Part shown: positions 46,997 through 57,236 of the stretch, one piece after another
Numbering within the stretch: position 1 is the first letter of the stretch
Layout: each line of letters opens with the position of its first letter
Source of the DNA: CALFML01 sp044222245
Lineage (GTDB): Bacteria; Myxococcota_A; Polyangia; Palsa-1104; JAEUJZ01
Length of the DNA: 64,000 bases
Direction of reading: 5' to 3'
Assembly: GCA_044222245.1 (NCBI GenBank)
Contig: JBGANQ010000044.1
Span: 1 to 64,000, forward strand
Notes under the pieces: model-generated
Databases searched by the model: none
Seen by the model: only the letters and a program-made list of their open reading frames with translations
Told to the model about the DNA's origin: nothing
Translations under genes and position numbers: made by a program

Positions 46997-48640
46997 TCAG
47001 CGGGCGCGCAGCGGCACCGTGGCGCGCAGGCGGGGAAAGACATCGGCGACCACCGTCACGCTGCCGCCGTGCAGGGCGAGCAGCCGCCGCGCCAGCGGCA
47101 GCGCCAGCCCCAGGCCCGAGGTCCCCAGCGCCGGGCCGTGGGGAGCCTCGGCGCCGGCCGCGGACGCTGCCGGCGCATCGGGCAGGTAGGCGACCTCGAA
47201 CACGACCGCGGCCCCGCCGGCCGAGCTCTCGGGCAGCTGGTAGGCGCGCAGCAGCAGCTCGCCCGCGGCCTGCTCGGCCGGCCCCCCGGCCTCGGCATCG
47301 GCGTCCAGGCTGTCGATGACGTGCCCGCACAGGTACGAGAGGGCCTGCGGGAAGCGGATCGGATCGACGCCAAGCAGCGGCAGCTCGGACGCAAGCTCCA
47401 GCCGCATCGCCAGCCCATCCACCGAGCGCAGCCGCCGCACCTCGGACACCGCCTGCGCCAACAGCTCGGCGGGCGAGCAGTCGCGCGGGTGCAGGTCGAT
47501 GGTCTGCGACTCGATCTTGGCCGTATCGAGGATCTCCGACAGGATGCGCAGCTGCCGCCGGCCCTGCCGCTGCATGCGCTGGATGCGCAGCTGCCCGGCG
47601 GGCGGCAGCTCCCCCTCGTAGCCGCCGGCGAGCAGATCGGTGAAGCCGAGCACCGGGCTCAAGGCGTTGCGCAGATCGTGGCTGGTCGCCGCCAGGTGCT
47701 GCGACTTGGCGCGCCGCGCTTCGATCGTGCGCTCGGTGGCGAGGAAGATCTCGACCTGCAGGCGCCGCGCCCGGTCGATCAGCTCGAACAGGGCGTGCTG
47801 CAGCCCGGCCACCTCGGCGGTCGCCGCCTGCGGCGCGGTGACGATGAGGCGCACCTGCTGATCCAGCCGTGCCTCGGACAGCCGCTTGGCGGTCAGCAGC
47901 AGGGTCGCCACGTCGCGCCGCAGCCCGCTGCCGATCCCCAGCGCGATGAGCGCCGCCAGCCCCAGCAGGCCGGCCGCCGCGCCCCACAGCAGCAGCGGCC
48001 ACCCGCCCGCCGCCAGCGGCCGCGGCGCCCCGTGCAGGGTGAGCAGCACGAGCGCCGGCAACAGCCCCGCGCTCACCACCGCCACCAGGGCATAGCTGAC
48101 CCGGCCCTGCAGCTCGACCTCGCTGCGCCCCAGCCCCGAGGGCGGCGCCACGGCGCGCAGCGGGTAGAGCAGCGGCGCCATCGCCCGCTGCGTCAGCCCG
48201 TAGACCAGAAGCCCCCACAGGCTCACCTGGGTGGTCGCCAGGCTCAGCATCCCCAGCACCTGCGGCGGCGGATGGCCCTGCTCGGTCAGCACCAGCGCGC
48301 CGACCGCGGCGGTCAGAAGGCCGGTGCCGGTGCCAGCGGTGGCGACCCACAGCGGGCAGACCAGCGCCGCCGTCTTGGCCGCCCGCGCCGCCCGGCTGTC
48401 CGGGTGCAGCGCCAGCGGCCCGAGCTGCCCCGGGACCGGCCACAGGGTGACCCACAGCGCCGCTGCCACCGCGGTCACCATCAGGACCGACCCGATGAGG
48501 TAGCCGCGGCGCAGCGCCGCCGCCAGCGCCTCGGGCAGCCGCAAGAGCGCGCTGTCGCCGGCGGCGAGCACGAGCGCCGCGCAGAGCGTGCCCAGGCTCA
48601 CGGCGCCGAGCAGGCGCAGGTGAGGACGCCGCTCGGTCAT
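46997..48640 (-). CDS. Membrane histidine-kinase-like protein with phospho-acceptor His but degenerate ATPase
   Basis: A 547-residue protein with about six hydrophobic segments in residues 1-250 and a HAMP-like linker. The HisKA motif ATSHDLRNALSPVLGF holds His321, the usual phospho-acceptor. The ATPase domain is defective: where NLLxNAxK is expected it reads SYLCGHVIDSLD, so the essential Asn and the Lys are absent, and no DxGxG box is found. Only GTSGLGLALPLARRLLALHGG keeps the G2 pattern. It overlaps by ATGA the gene whose kinase is intact at the ATPase but lacks the His. It may be phosphorylated in trans. Confidence 0.85.
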   Translation of the reverse strand: MTERRPHLRLLGAVSLGTLCAALVLAAGDSALLRLPEALAAALRRGYLIGSVLMVTAVAAALWVTLWPVPGQLGPLALHPDSRAARAAKTAALVCPLWVATAGTGTGLLTAAVGALVLTEQGHPPPQVLGMLSLATTQVSLWGLLVYGLTQRAMAPLLYPLRAVAPPSGLGRSEVELQGRVSYALVAVVSAGLLPALVLLTLHGAPRPLAAGGWPLLLWGAAAGLLGLAALIALGIGSGLRRDVATLLLTAKRLSEARLDQQVRLIVTAPQAATAEVAGLQHALFELIDRARRLQVEIFLATERTIEARRAKSQHLAATSHDLRNALSPVLGFTDLLAGGYEGELPPAGQLRIQRMQRQGRRQLRILSEILDTAKIESQTIDLHPRDCSPAELLAQAVSEVRRLRSVDGLAMRLELASELPLLGVDPIRFPQALSYLCGHVIDSLDADAEAGGPAEQAAGELLLRAYQLPESSAGGAAVVFEVAYLPDAPAASAAGAEAPHGPALGTSGLGLALPLARRLLALHGGSVTVVADVFPRLRATVPLRAR

Positions 48641-50451
48641 CCCGGCCGCCCCGGTCCGCCGGCCTTGCCGGGCGCGGCGCGCGACAGCGGCGCGGTGGGA
48701 CGCTCACCGAGCATGTGGCCCCAGGCGGTGGGCGGCGGACCGCTGTCGGCCAGCTGGTCCAGGGTCGCCGCCGGCAGGGTGAAGGTGAACGTCGCGCCGT
48801 GCCCGAGCTCGCTGGTGACGGAGATCTGGCCCCCGTGCAGCTCAGTGAGGCGGCGGGCGATCGACAGGCCGAGGCCGATCCCGGTGGCGGCCTGCGGCAG
48901 GCGCGGGGCGCTGCCCTGGCTGAACTCCTCAAACAGGCGGCTGATCTCGCCCGGCGCGATGCCGGGTCCGGTGTCGCGAACCTGGACCTCGACCATGGCG
49001 TGGGGAGTCGCCGCTGATGGGGCGGCAGGCCCGGCGCCGGCCACCGCGAGCGGTCGCAGGGAGATGGCGATCTCGCCCTCTTCGGTGAACTTGACGGCGT
49101 TGGAGACCAGGTTGCCGAGGATGCGACGCACTGCCTGGGCGTCGGCGTGCGCCGGCGGGGTGCGCGGATCTACCTGCAGGCGCAGGCGCACCTGACCGCC
49201 GCTCAGCAGCGGCCGCAGCAGGCGCAAAAGCTCGCGCGCCACCACCCCCACATCGACCGGCGTGCGCTTGCCGAGCCGCAGCCCGCCCTGCAGCACCGCG
49301 GCGTCGAACACCTCGCGCAGCAGCGCCTGCAGCTGCCACGCCGACCGGTACAGTACGTCGGCGGCGTCGCGCTGCCGGCTGGTCAGCGGCCCATCGTCGC
49401 CGCTTAGCAGCCGCTCGGCGTCGGCCAGCAGCGCCAGCACCGGCACCCGCAGCTCGCGGCCGACGTCGCTGATAAACTCTGTGCGCCGGCGATCGGCCTC
49501 CTCGGCGCGCAGCATCTCTTTATGGTAGGCGGCGATGTGCTGGTTGAGCTGGGCGCGCAGCTGATCGAGCGTCGCATACAGCTGGCTGAGCTGTCCGGTC
49601 GCGGCCACGGCCTCGGCGAGCGCCGGCGCGCTGCCGGTTGGCCGCAGGCTCAGCTGCTGCAGCTCATCGGCCAGCGCCTGCAGGTCGCGCGCGGTGTCCA
49701 GGCAAGCCACCCGCGCGCCGAGGAAGCCGAGCGCCGCGATCGCCGGCGCCACGGCGATAAGACACAGCCCCAGCGAGCGCGCCTTGGCGGGGCCCAGGGC
49801 GTAGCCGGCGCACAGCAGCCAGCCGGCCAGGATCAGGCCGCCGGCCGACAGGCTGTGCAGATCAATGTAGGAGGCGGTCGCGGCGACCGGCCGCCGCTGC
49901 CCGAGCGCCGCATACTGACCCGAGATCACCCCGGAGTCGGCCGCCGCCGGCAGCGGCACTGGCACCGGCGCCGCCTCAGCCACGGCGCACTGCAGGCGGA
50001 ACAGCGCGTGGCCCAGGGCGAGCGCGGCGGCCAGCGTAAGGCCCAGCAGCACCGCCGCCAGCGCCAGCCCCTCGCGCGGTGCGGCGTCGCTGCTGCTCGC
50101 CTGCACCTGCTGCCAAAAGCCAAGGGCCACCACCGCCGCGAGACCGGCCCCGCGGCTCGCCAGCGCCAGGAGCCCGGACAAAGGCAGCGAGCGACCCGCC
50201 GGCTCGCTCGGCTGCAGCGCAGCGCGCCGCTCCCCGAGCAGATTCAGCAGCAAGAGCACGACTGCCGCCCCAAGCAGGATCACCCGAGCTGCCAGGCGGC
50301 GCTCTGGGGCGAGCCCGGCCAGCGTCGGCGCAGCGGCACACCACAGGGCCCCCAGGCCGACCGCCGCGAGCCTCGCATAGCGTCGGGCGAGCGCGGTCGG
50401 CGCGCCCCCGCTGGCGGAGCGGCTGAAGTTGGCAGGGGGGCTGGCAGTCAT
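48637..50451 (-). CDS. Membrane histidine-kinase-like protein with intact ATPase but His replaced by Arg
   Basis: A 604-residue protein from the ATG at 50449-50451; the upstream frame is not convincing. Residues 15-250 contain about six hydrophobic segments, then a coiled-coil linker. The H-box reads EFISDVGRELRVPV: Arg332 (CGC codon at 49456-49458) stands where His is normal. The ATPase domain is complete: ILGNLVSNAVKFTEEGEI (N box), VQVRDTGPGIAPGEI (G1) and GIGLGLSIARRLTELHGG (G2). It cannot autophosphorylate in the usual way, but could phosphorylate the His of the next protein. No response regulator lies nearby. Confidence 0.88.
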   Translation of the reverse strand: MTASPPANFSRSASGGAPTALARRYARLAAVGLGALWCAAAPTLAGLAPERRLAARVILLGAAVVLLLLNLLGERRAALQPSEPAGRSLPLSGLLALASRGAGLAAVVALGFWQQVQASSSDAAPREGLALAAVLLGLTLAAALALGHALFRLQCAVAEAAPVPVPLPAAADSGVISGQYAALGQRRPVAATASYIDLHSLSAGGLILAGWLLCAGYALGPAKARSLGLCLIAVAPAIAALGFLGARVACLDTARDLQALADELQQLSLRPTGSAPALAEAVAATGQLSQLYATLDQLRAQLNQHIAAYHKEMLRAEEADRRRTEFISDVGRELRVPVLALLADAERLLSGDDGPLTSRQRDAADVLYRSAWQLQALLREVFDAAVLQGGLRLGKRTPVDVGVVARELLRLLRPLLSGGQVRLRLQVDPRTPPAHADAQAVRRILGNLVSNAVKFTEEGEIAISLRPLAVAGAGPAAPSAATPHAMVEVQVRDTGPGIAPGEISRLFEEFSQGSAPRLPQAATGIGLGLSIARRLTELHGGQISVTSELGHGATFTFTLPAATLDQLADSGPPPTAWGHMLGERPTAPLSRAAPGKAGGPGRPG

Positions 50452-50613
50452 CGTGCAATCCGCAGTCCGGCGACCCGCGTCGCCGTAAAGCGCGGCGATG
50501 GTACAGCGTTTTCCGCCGTCCTGCGATCGCCGCGCTCCCGCGAGCCTCCGCCGAGCCTGCATCGTCCTGATCGCTGCCGCCGGCGCCTGACCAGGAACGG
50601 ACGGCGGCGTGGC

Positions 50614-51759
50614 TTACTCGCCCGGCGCCGTCGGCTGGCCGAGCGCGGACACCCAGCGGGCCAGGGCGCGCCAGCGCGGGCGCAGCCGCGCATCCAGCAC
50701 CAGCTGCATGTGATCGGCGTCCACCGCGTCGCCCTGCTGCTTGCCGACCAGCCAGTGGGTGACCGGGCCGGCGCTGCGGCGCAAAAGCGCGAGCTGGCAG
50801 TCCGGCACCGCCATCAGCCGGTCGCCCGCTCCGGCGATGCTGAGGATCGGCACCCGCACGCTGCCCAGCGCCTCCAGGTAGGAGCGGCCGGTGCGATCGG
50901 TCCAGTCGCCGCTGCGCACCCAGCCGCCCATCTGCCTCAGGTAGTGGCCGGACTCGTCTGCCGTGCCGAGGCCGAGCCGGCGCACCGGCAGGTAGCCGAG
51001 CGGCCGGCTCAAAAGCAGCAGCGCGGCATAGCTGGCGCGCTTGGCCAAAAATCGCAGCCAGCTCGGCTCCAGGCACCGCAGCCACACATTGCCGGCGATC
51101 AACACCAGCCCGTCATAGAGTGCCGCCGCCCCCTCGGGGCCGGAGCCCGGCGGCAGCCCGGCGGCGCGGGCGGCCTGGGCCTGATAGGCCAGCGCGACGT
51201 GGCCAAACAGGCTGTGGCCGATCGCCACCCGCTTACAGCCGGGCAGCCGGGCGCGCAGGTAGCCTGCCACCGTGCCGGCATCGGCCACCAGGTCATCGTA
51301 GTCCCAGCACCCGCCCTGGGTCGGGGTGGGGCCGCTCTGGCCGTGGCCGCGCTGGTCAAACCACAGCACCGCCACCCCGGCGGCCAGCAGCTCGGTCAGG
51401 ATCCCACCGCGGGCGGCGGCGTCCCCCGGCTCAAGGGCGACACCGCGGGGGCCTGCCGACGGCGGAGCGACCGCACGGATCCGCAGATCGAGGGTCCGGC
51501 GGTCGACCATCATTGCGTGCGACAGCGCGGCGACCACTCGCGGCGCCCCGCCGGCCGGCAGCAGCAGCTCGCCGCTCAGCAGGGCCCCGTCCGCCGCGCG
51601 CAGGGTCACCGGCTCGCCCCCGCGCAGCGCCACGGCACCACCGGAGGCGCCCGGCGCCGCGGCAGCCCCTTGCGCCCGCAACGGCTCCGCGGACTCCCCG
51701 CGACCCCCGCCAGGGCCGGCGCCTCCGTCGGTGCTCGGGTCGTGCTTCGGGCTGGTCAT
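50614..51759 (-). CDS. Alpha/beta hydrolase
   Basis: A 381-residue hydrolase starting at the ATG 51757-51759. The fold shows ADGALLSGELLLPAG, VLWFDQRGHGQSG (oxyanion region) and the nucleophile elbow AIGHSLFGHVALAY. The later SIAGAGDRLMAVP supplies the Asp and DADHMQLVLDARLRPRW the His. A Gly/Ala-rich N-terminal extension (about 45 residues) is not conserved. It is a serine-hydrolase of the S33/lysophospholipase-like class; the substrate is not known. It is divergent from the FHA gene, 57 bp between starts. Confidence 0.85.
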   Translation of the reverse strand: MTSPKHDPSTDGGAGPGGGRGESAEPLRAQGAAAAPGASGGAVALRGGEPVTLRAADGALLSGELLLPAGGAPRVVAALSHAMMVDRRTLDLRIRAVAPPSAGPRGVALEPGDAAARGGILTELLAAGVAVLWFDQRGHGQSGPTPTQGGCWDYDDLVADAGTVAGYLRARLPGCKRVAIGHSLFGHVALAYQAQAARAAGLPPGSGPEGAAALYDGLVLIAGNVWLRCLEPSWLRFLAKRASYAALLLLSRPLGYLPVRRLGLGTADESGHYLRQMGGWVRSGDWTDRTGRSYLEALGSVRVPILSIAGAGDRLMAVPDCQLALLRRSAGPVTHWLVGKQQGDAVDADHMQLVLDARLRPRWRALARWVSALGQPTAPGE

Positions 51760-51816
51760 CGCATTTCCTCACCGGGTCCGTGCATGGTAGCCTCAATGAT
51801 AGGGAAGCTCTGCGCT

Positions 51817-53241
51817 ATGCCGAAACTGGTCTATCACGATAGCTCTGGGGCCGCGGGAACCGTAGAGATGGGCACCCAGACGATTCTCATCGGGCGGGCC
51901 GTGGAGTGCCAGATTCAGACCCAGGACGCCCTGGTGTCCCGCAAGCATGCCCGGGTGACCTACGACGGGCTGTACTGGATCGAGGACCTCGGCAGCTCCA
52001 ACGGGGTCTACGTCGGCACCGAGCGCGTGCAGCGCCAGCAGCTGCGGCCCGGCGACACCTTCCGCTGCGGCAACCTGGAGGTCCGTTTCGAGGCCGAGGT
52101 GAACCGCCGCACCGGCATGGCAGCGGCCCCGGTGGTGCCGGCGCCGGTCGCCACCGTCGCCCCCGCCCCCGGGCCCGGACCGCTGGCGGTCGCCGGCCAG
52201 GCCGCCTCGCCCGCGGCGCTGCCGGTGCCGCCCCCGGCCGGGCTGCCGGTCGCCCCGGCCGGGCTGCCGGTCGTGGGCAGCGCCACCGCCGCCGCGCCCG
52301 AGGCGCCGGGCCGCACGGGGGCGAGCGCGGCCGAGGCGGTGCTGGTCGGCGAGCTCGAAAGTGAGCGCCGACGCCGGACCGACCTTGAGTTCGAGCTGTC
52401 GGAAGCCCGCCGCCAGATTGCCGAGCTGAGCGCCCGGCCCCCGGCCGCCGCCGCCGCTGGTGATGGCGACAGCGAGCGACTGCGGCGCCGGGTCGAGCAG
52501 CTGGAGTCCGAGCTGCGCCGCAAGGGCGGGGTCATAAGCGGCACCAGCACCAGCGGCGCCGACGCCGCGCTGCGCGCTACCGAGGCCGAGCGCGACCGGC
52601 TGCGCGCCCGGGTGACCGAGCTGGAGGCGCAGCTCGCCGCCGGGCCGCCCAAAAACGACGACCACGAGATGGATCTGCTGCGGCTGCGCCGCCGGGTCGA
52701 GCAGCTGGAGTCCGAGCTGCGCCGGCTGCGCGGCGGCAAGGCCCCGCAGGCCGAGCCGAGCAGCACCGACACCCTGGTCGCCGATCTCGAGGAGCAGCTG
52801 CGCCGCCTCAAGGAGGAGCGCGACGAGGCCCTGCGGCGGGCGGCCGGCTCGGCCAGCAGCGACGCCAAGCTGATCGAAGACCTGGATCGAGCGCGGCGCC
52901 GCATCGAGCAGCTGGAGTCCGAGCTCAAGCGCCGGCCGGTCGGCACGGTCAGCGAAGGCAACCGCCTGGAGTCCCTGCGCCAGGAGCTTGAGGCGGCGCT
53001 GCGCCAGCTGCGCGACACCGAGCGCGAGCGCGACGGCCTGCGCGAAGCGGTGGCCAAGGGGGGCAGCGCCGCGGCCCGTCCCGCGCCCAAGGCGGTCGAG
53101 AACCTGACCGCTGTGAGCGACGGCCTGGCCGACATCCGCGCCGCCCTGCGCGCCGCCGGCGACGAGCTCGCCCTGGAGCAGCTGGAGCAGGTGCGCGGCG
53201 CCCTGCGTCAGGCCTGCACGCTGCTCAACATCACCCTCTGA
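51817..53241 (+). CDS. FHA-domain coiled-coil protein
   Basis: A 474-residue cytoplasmic protein from the ATG at 51817; a longer in-frame opening is antisense to other genes. The FHA domain (residues 5-95) has ILIGRAVECQIQTQDALVSR then KHARV and DLGSSNGVYVG, the phospho-Thr binding pattern. A Pro/Ala-rich linker (about 105-180) follows, then a long coiled coil (185-440) in which RRRVEQLESELRR or a near copy occurs three times. The C-terminus is a short helical unit (DIRAALRAAGDELALEQLEQ). It may scaffold the window's Ser/Thr kinases, which is an inference only. Confidence 0.85.
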   Translation: MPKLVYHDSSGAAGTVEMGTQTILIGRAVECQIQTQDALVSRKHARVTYDGLYWIEDLGSSNGVYVGTERVQRQQLRPGDTFRCGNLEVRFEAEVNRRTGMAAAPVVPAPVATVAPAPGPGPLAVAGQAASPAALPVPPPAGLPVAPAGLPVVGSATAAAPEAPGRTGASAAEAVLVGELESERRRRTDLEFELSEARRQIAELSARPPAAAAAGDGDSERLRRRVEQLESELRRKGGVISGTSTSGADAALRATEAERDRLRARVTELEAQLAAGPPKNDDHEMDLLRLRRRVEQLESELRRLRGGKAPQAEPSSTDTLVADLEEQLRRLKEERDEALRRAAGSASSDAKLIEDLDRARRRIEQLESELKRRPVGTVSEGNRLESLRQELEAALRQLRDTERERDGLREAVAKGGSAAARPAPKAVENLTAVSDGLADIRAALRAAGDELALEQLEQVRGALRQACTLLNITL

Positions 53242-53283
53242 GGGCGCGCCCCGCAGACCGCGCGCCAGGCAGCGGCGCGGCGC

Positions 53284-54666
53284 TCAGCCGGGCGGCGGCA
53301 GGCACGAGGCGATGTCGAAGAACAGGTACTCCAGCAGGCGCTCCTGCGGCGAGAAGCTGAGCTTGCAGTTGCTCGGCCAGCGCGCCCCGTCGTCGACCGC
53401 CCCGGCCGGCTCGGTGTTGTAGGTCGAGAAGTGGACGCGGCCGCAGCCGTTGTAGTCGAAGGTCACCGTCTGCGGGCGCGTCCCAAAGGGGGTCGGTCCG
53501 CTCACCCAGGTCTTGGTCGGCGTCTTGGGATCCTGCGACGCCGCCGACACCACGACGAAGCTGTAGCCGACGTCGACCTTGTCGCTCGGGTCGATGACCC
53601 CGGGGAACTGGCGCAGCCACTTGGCCATCTGCGGATCGAGGACCTGATCCTTGCCGTTATAGGGGTTGCGCGAGTCGGCGACCGTCTGCGGCGCCGGGCC
53701 GCCGGTGCACATCGGCGCCCCGGGCGGGCTCTGCGGCTCGAAGCACAGGAAGGAAGAGAACTGCGGCACCTGCTCGATGACATCGTAGGCCCAGTCGGTG
53801 ACGTACAGCCGGCCGCCGCTGGCGACGAACTTCTCCAGGGACTTCTGCACGCTCGCCTGGGCAAGCAGGCTCTGGAACTGGTTGTCAGTGCAGTTGACGA
53901 TGAGGATGTTGTAGAGAAAGAGCCGCTTCTCGTCGCCGAGCAGCTGCGCCAGGGGGGCGATGGCGGGGGGGTTGTTGATCCCGCGGTCGTCGTACATGTC
54001 GATCTCGTCGATGCCCATGCGCTTGAGCACGCACTCGATCTGGTCATAGTCGCCGCTGGCCACGGCGATGCGCGGCAGGCGGTCCTGGCCGTCGAGCTCA
54101 CGGCTCTTGCGCGGCAGGCGGAGGCCCTTGCCCGCGGTGTTCGGGTCGGCGGTGACGGGGTTTTCGACGCACGGGATGACCTCCATGGTCGCCACGCGCT
54201 GGAAGCGGCCCAGGCGCGCCACCACCGGGATCGTGCCCGCCGGCACCCCGGTCAGGCGGAAGCTGCCGTCGTAGTCGGTGCGCGCGCTGGCGACCGCGAA
54301 CGGGATGTCGTTGCACAGGTCGCAGCCGAGCGCCGGCGGCTGCTCGGGCAGCTCGTAGACCGGCACGAACACCGCGGCGCCGGGCACCGGGTCGGTGCCG
54401 TTGCCAGCGTACAGCTTGCCGACGATCTCGGTGGTGGTGCCCGCCGGGCAGGTCGGCACCTGGCAGAAGCGCCCGTGGCAGGTGGGCAGGGTCATGCCGC
54501 CGTCTGCCGGGCGCGGACGGCTGAGGTCGGGGGGCGCCTCGACCTCGGTGTCAATCACGCGGCTGGCCGAGCAGCCGGTCAGGGTGAGCAGCGCGCAGGC
54601 GGCGACGGCCAGCGGAAGGCCCCCTGCGGCACCCGACAGCCAGGGAGAGGTGGAGCGGCAGCGCAT
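53284..54666 (-). CDS. Lipoprotein with carboxypeptidase-regulatory-like domain
   Basis: A 460-residue lipoprotein (lipobox LTLTGCSAS) with a perfect AAAGGAGG site just before the start. Residues about 80-150 form a CarboxypepD_reg-type fold (VPGAAVFVPVYELPEQP then TDYDGSFRLTGVPAGTIPV). The second half, with LFLYNILIVNCTDNQFQSLL and FVASGGRLYVTDWAYDVIEQ, looks like a GATase/ThuA-type alpha/beta region. Similar lipoproteins occur widely in Myxococcota. No catalytic residues could be assigned. Confidence 0.7.
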   Translation of the reverse strand: MRCRSTSPWLSGAAGGLPLAVAACALLTLTGCSASRVIDTEVEAPPDLSRPRPADGGMTLPTCHGRFCQVPTCPAGTTTEIVGKLYAGNGTDPVPGAAVFVPVYELPEQPPALGCDLCNDIPFAVASARTDYDGSFRLTGVPAGTIPVVARLGRFQRVATMEVIPCVENPVTADPNTAGKGLRLPRKSRELDGQDRLPRIAVASGDYDQIECVLKRMGIDEIDMYDDRGINNPPAIAPLAQLLGDEKRLFLYNILIVNCTDNQFQSLLAQASVQKSLEKFVASGGRLYVTDWAYDVIEQVPQFSSFLCFEPQSPPGAPMCTGGPAPQTVADSRNPYNGKDQVLDPQMAKWLRQFPGVIDPSDKVDVGYSFVVVSAASQDPKTPTKTWVSGPTPFGTRPQTVTFDYNGCGRVHFSTYNTEPAGAVDDGARWPSNCKLSFSPQERLLEYLFFDIASCLPPPG

Positions 54667-54785
54667 GAGAGCCTCCTTTAGAAGGTCCGTACGCTAGCCC
54701 GGTCGCCCGAGCCAGGTCAACGCCGCCGGCGCAAAGGGCGGCACCCTGCCCTTGCCGGCTGGTCGGGCAGCTGGGGCGTGGCAAG

Positions 54786-55487
54786 ATGCAGCGCATGGAG
54801 CCGAGCATCCGGGGAAAGGTGGGGCGGGAGTGGCCGCTGGCGCAGGCGGGCGAGCCTCGCGGGGCGAGGGCGCGGCCGGCGCGCCGGGGGCCGGCGGGGT
54901 CAGGGCAGCCCGGCGCGGCGTGCTGGGGCCGCCGGCTGGCGGTCCTGCTGCTTCTAATGACTTGCTGTCAGCGGGAGCCCGCCCCGCCGCGCGGCTCGGG
55001 CGCCGCCTACGACGCCTACCGCCGCCCCGAGAGGCTGCTCGCGGTGCTGCACCTGCAGCCCGGGCAGCGGATCGCCGAGATCGGCGCCGGCGGCGGCTAC
55101 CTGACCGGCTGGCTGGCGCGCGCCGTCGGACCCGGCGGGCGGGTGCTCGCTACTGACATCAGCCAAGAAGCGCTCGCCGCCCTGCGCCAGCGGACCCGCG
55201 GTCTGCCCCAGATCGAGACGCGAGTGGTCACCGCGAGCGACCCCGGGCTGGAGCCGGGCACCTACGACCTGATCCTGCTGGCCCAGGTCGATCACCTGCT
55301 GCCCGACCGGGCGGCCTACCTGCGAGCGCTGCCGGCGGCCCTTGCTCGCAGCGGGCGCATTGTGCTGACCAACAGCGTGCGCTACCGACAAGCCGCCAGC
55401 GCCGCCAGCGCCGCCGCCGGCCTGCAGCTGGAAGAGGCGGACGCCGGGCTGCCCGAGCAGTTCGTGTTCATCCTGCGACCGCGCTGA
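54786..55487 (+). CDS. Methyltransferase-like protein with N-terminal export signal
   Basis: A 233-residue protein with a hydrophobic segment RRLAVLLLLMTCCQREPAPP, which looks like a lipoprotein signal, although Thr before the Cys is non-canonical. The rest is a class-I SAM-methyltransferase fold: RIAEIGAGGGYLTGWLARAV (motif I), VLATDISQEALAAL and DLILLAQVDHLL. SAM is not known to be present outside the cytoplasm, so either the signal is a non-cleaved anchor facing inward or the domain has another ligand. In-frame ATGs at 54786 and 54795 are both possible starts. Confidence 0.7.
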   Translation: MQRMEPSIRGKVGREWPLAQAGEPRGARARPARRGPAGSGQPGAACWGRRLAVLLLLMTCCQREPAPPRGSGAAYDAYRRPERLLAVLHLQPGQRIAEIGAGGGYLTGWLARAVGPGGRVLATDISQEALAALRQRTRGLPQIETRVVTASDPGLEPGTYDLILLAQVDHLLPDRAAYLRALPAALARSGRIVLTNSVRYRQAASAASAAAGLQLEEADAGLPEQFVFILRPR

Positions 55488-55566
55488 GTCCTGACCCCTG
55501 CTGGCGGCACCGGACCGTAGCGCCCCGAGCGGATGCGCGGCCGGCGGCGGCGCCCCGAGGGCGAGG

Positions 55567-55715
55567 CGCGCGGCGCGCTGCCGCTCGCGCGTACTTGGGC
55601 AGCGAGAGCTTGTCGCGCAGGCCGACGCGAGCCGCGCGGCGCGCTGCCGCTCGCGCCTACTTGGGCGGCGAGAACCGGTCGCGCAGACGGACGCGCGGCG
55701 CGCTGCCGCTCGCGC

Positions 55716-55745
<30 letters not shown>
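55567..55745. repeat. Three copies of a 54-bp element covering the kinase 3' end
   Basis: Copies at 55692-55745, 55633-55686 and 55567-55620, separated by 5 and 12 bp. The first includes the last nine codons of the kinase gene and its TAG stop (stop 55716-55718). The second repeats the same codons with changes and again has the stop. The third has TAC at that place. All lie downstream of the kinase on the minus strand, which suggests repeated duplication of the kinase 3' end. Confidence 0.85.
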
Positions 55746-57002
<1,257 letters not shown>

Positions 57003-57123
57003 GACTTCTTATCGTAATGAGCTGTAATATCTTACCACGCAGGCCCGGCTGACCGCGACCTTGTTTGGCGCGACCTGACAATCACGACTGGCGCGAGGCA
57101 GCCAGGTCCCTGGGCAAGGTCGC

Positions 57124-57153
57124 TTGCCGCTCGCCTGCAAGCTAGGATATGCT
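57124..57153 (+). promoter_or_regulatory. Putative promoter for the HATPase/STAS operon
   Basis: TTGCCG (57124-57129) and TATGCT (57148-57153) are separated by 18 bp, on the plus strand and 84 bp upstream of the first start codon. The -35 is partial and the -10 moderate. A nearly symmetrical element follows at 57159-57178. Confidence 0.4.
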
Positions 57154-57158
57154 CTTAG

Positions 57159-57178
57159 CTTACTGAAAACAGTGTAAG
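57159..57178. promoter_or_regulatory. Inverted repeat CTTAC...GTAAG after the promoter
   Basis: CTTAC (57159-57163) and GTAAG (57174-57178) flank a 10-nt AT-rich centre. It lies between the putative promoter and the HATPase start, so it could be an operator. The symmetry is limited to five base pairs plus a partial CTG/CAG, so it remains weak. Confidence 0.35.
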
Positions 57179-57236
57179 TTGGGCTACCATAGAACGGCCC
57201 GCGACCGAAGAACGGACGAGCGCACACCACACCAAC

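Noticed and set aside
49522..51816. Plus-strand open frame continuing into the FHA gene
   Set aside because: It is antisense to a histidine kinase and the hydrolase, both with clear motifs, so only the part from 51817 is taken.
53242..53283. Terminator between the convergent FHA and lipoprotein genes
   Set aside because: The 42-bp gap is GC-rich without a convincing stem followed by a T-run.
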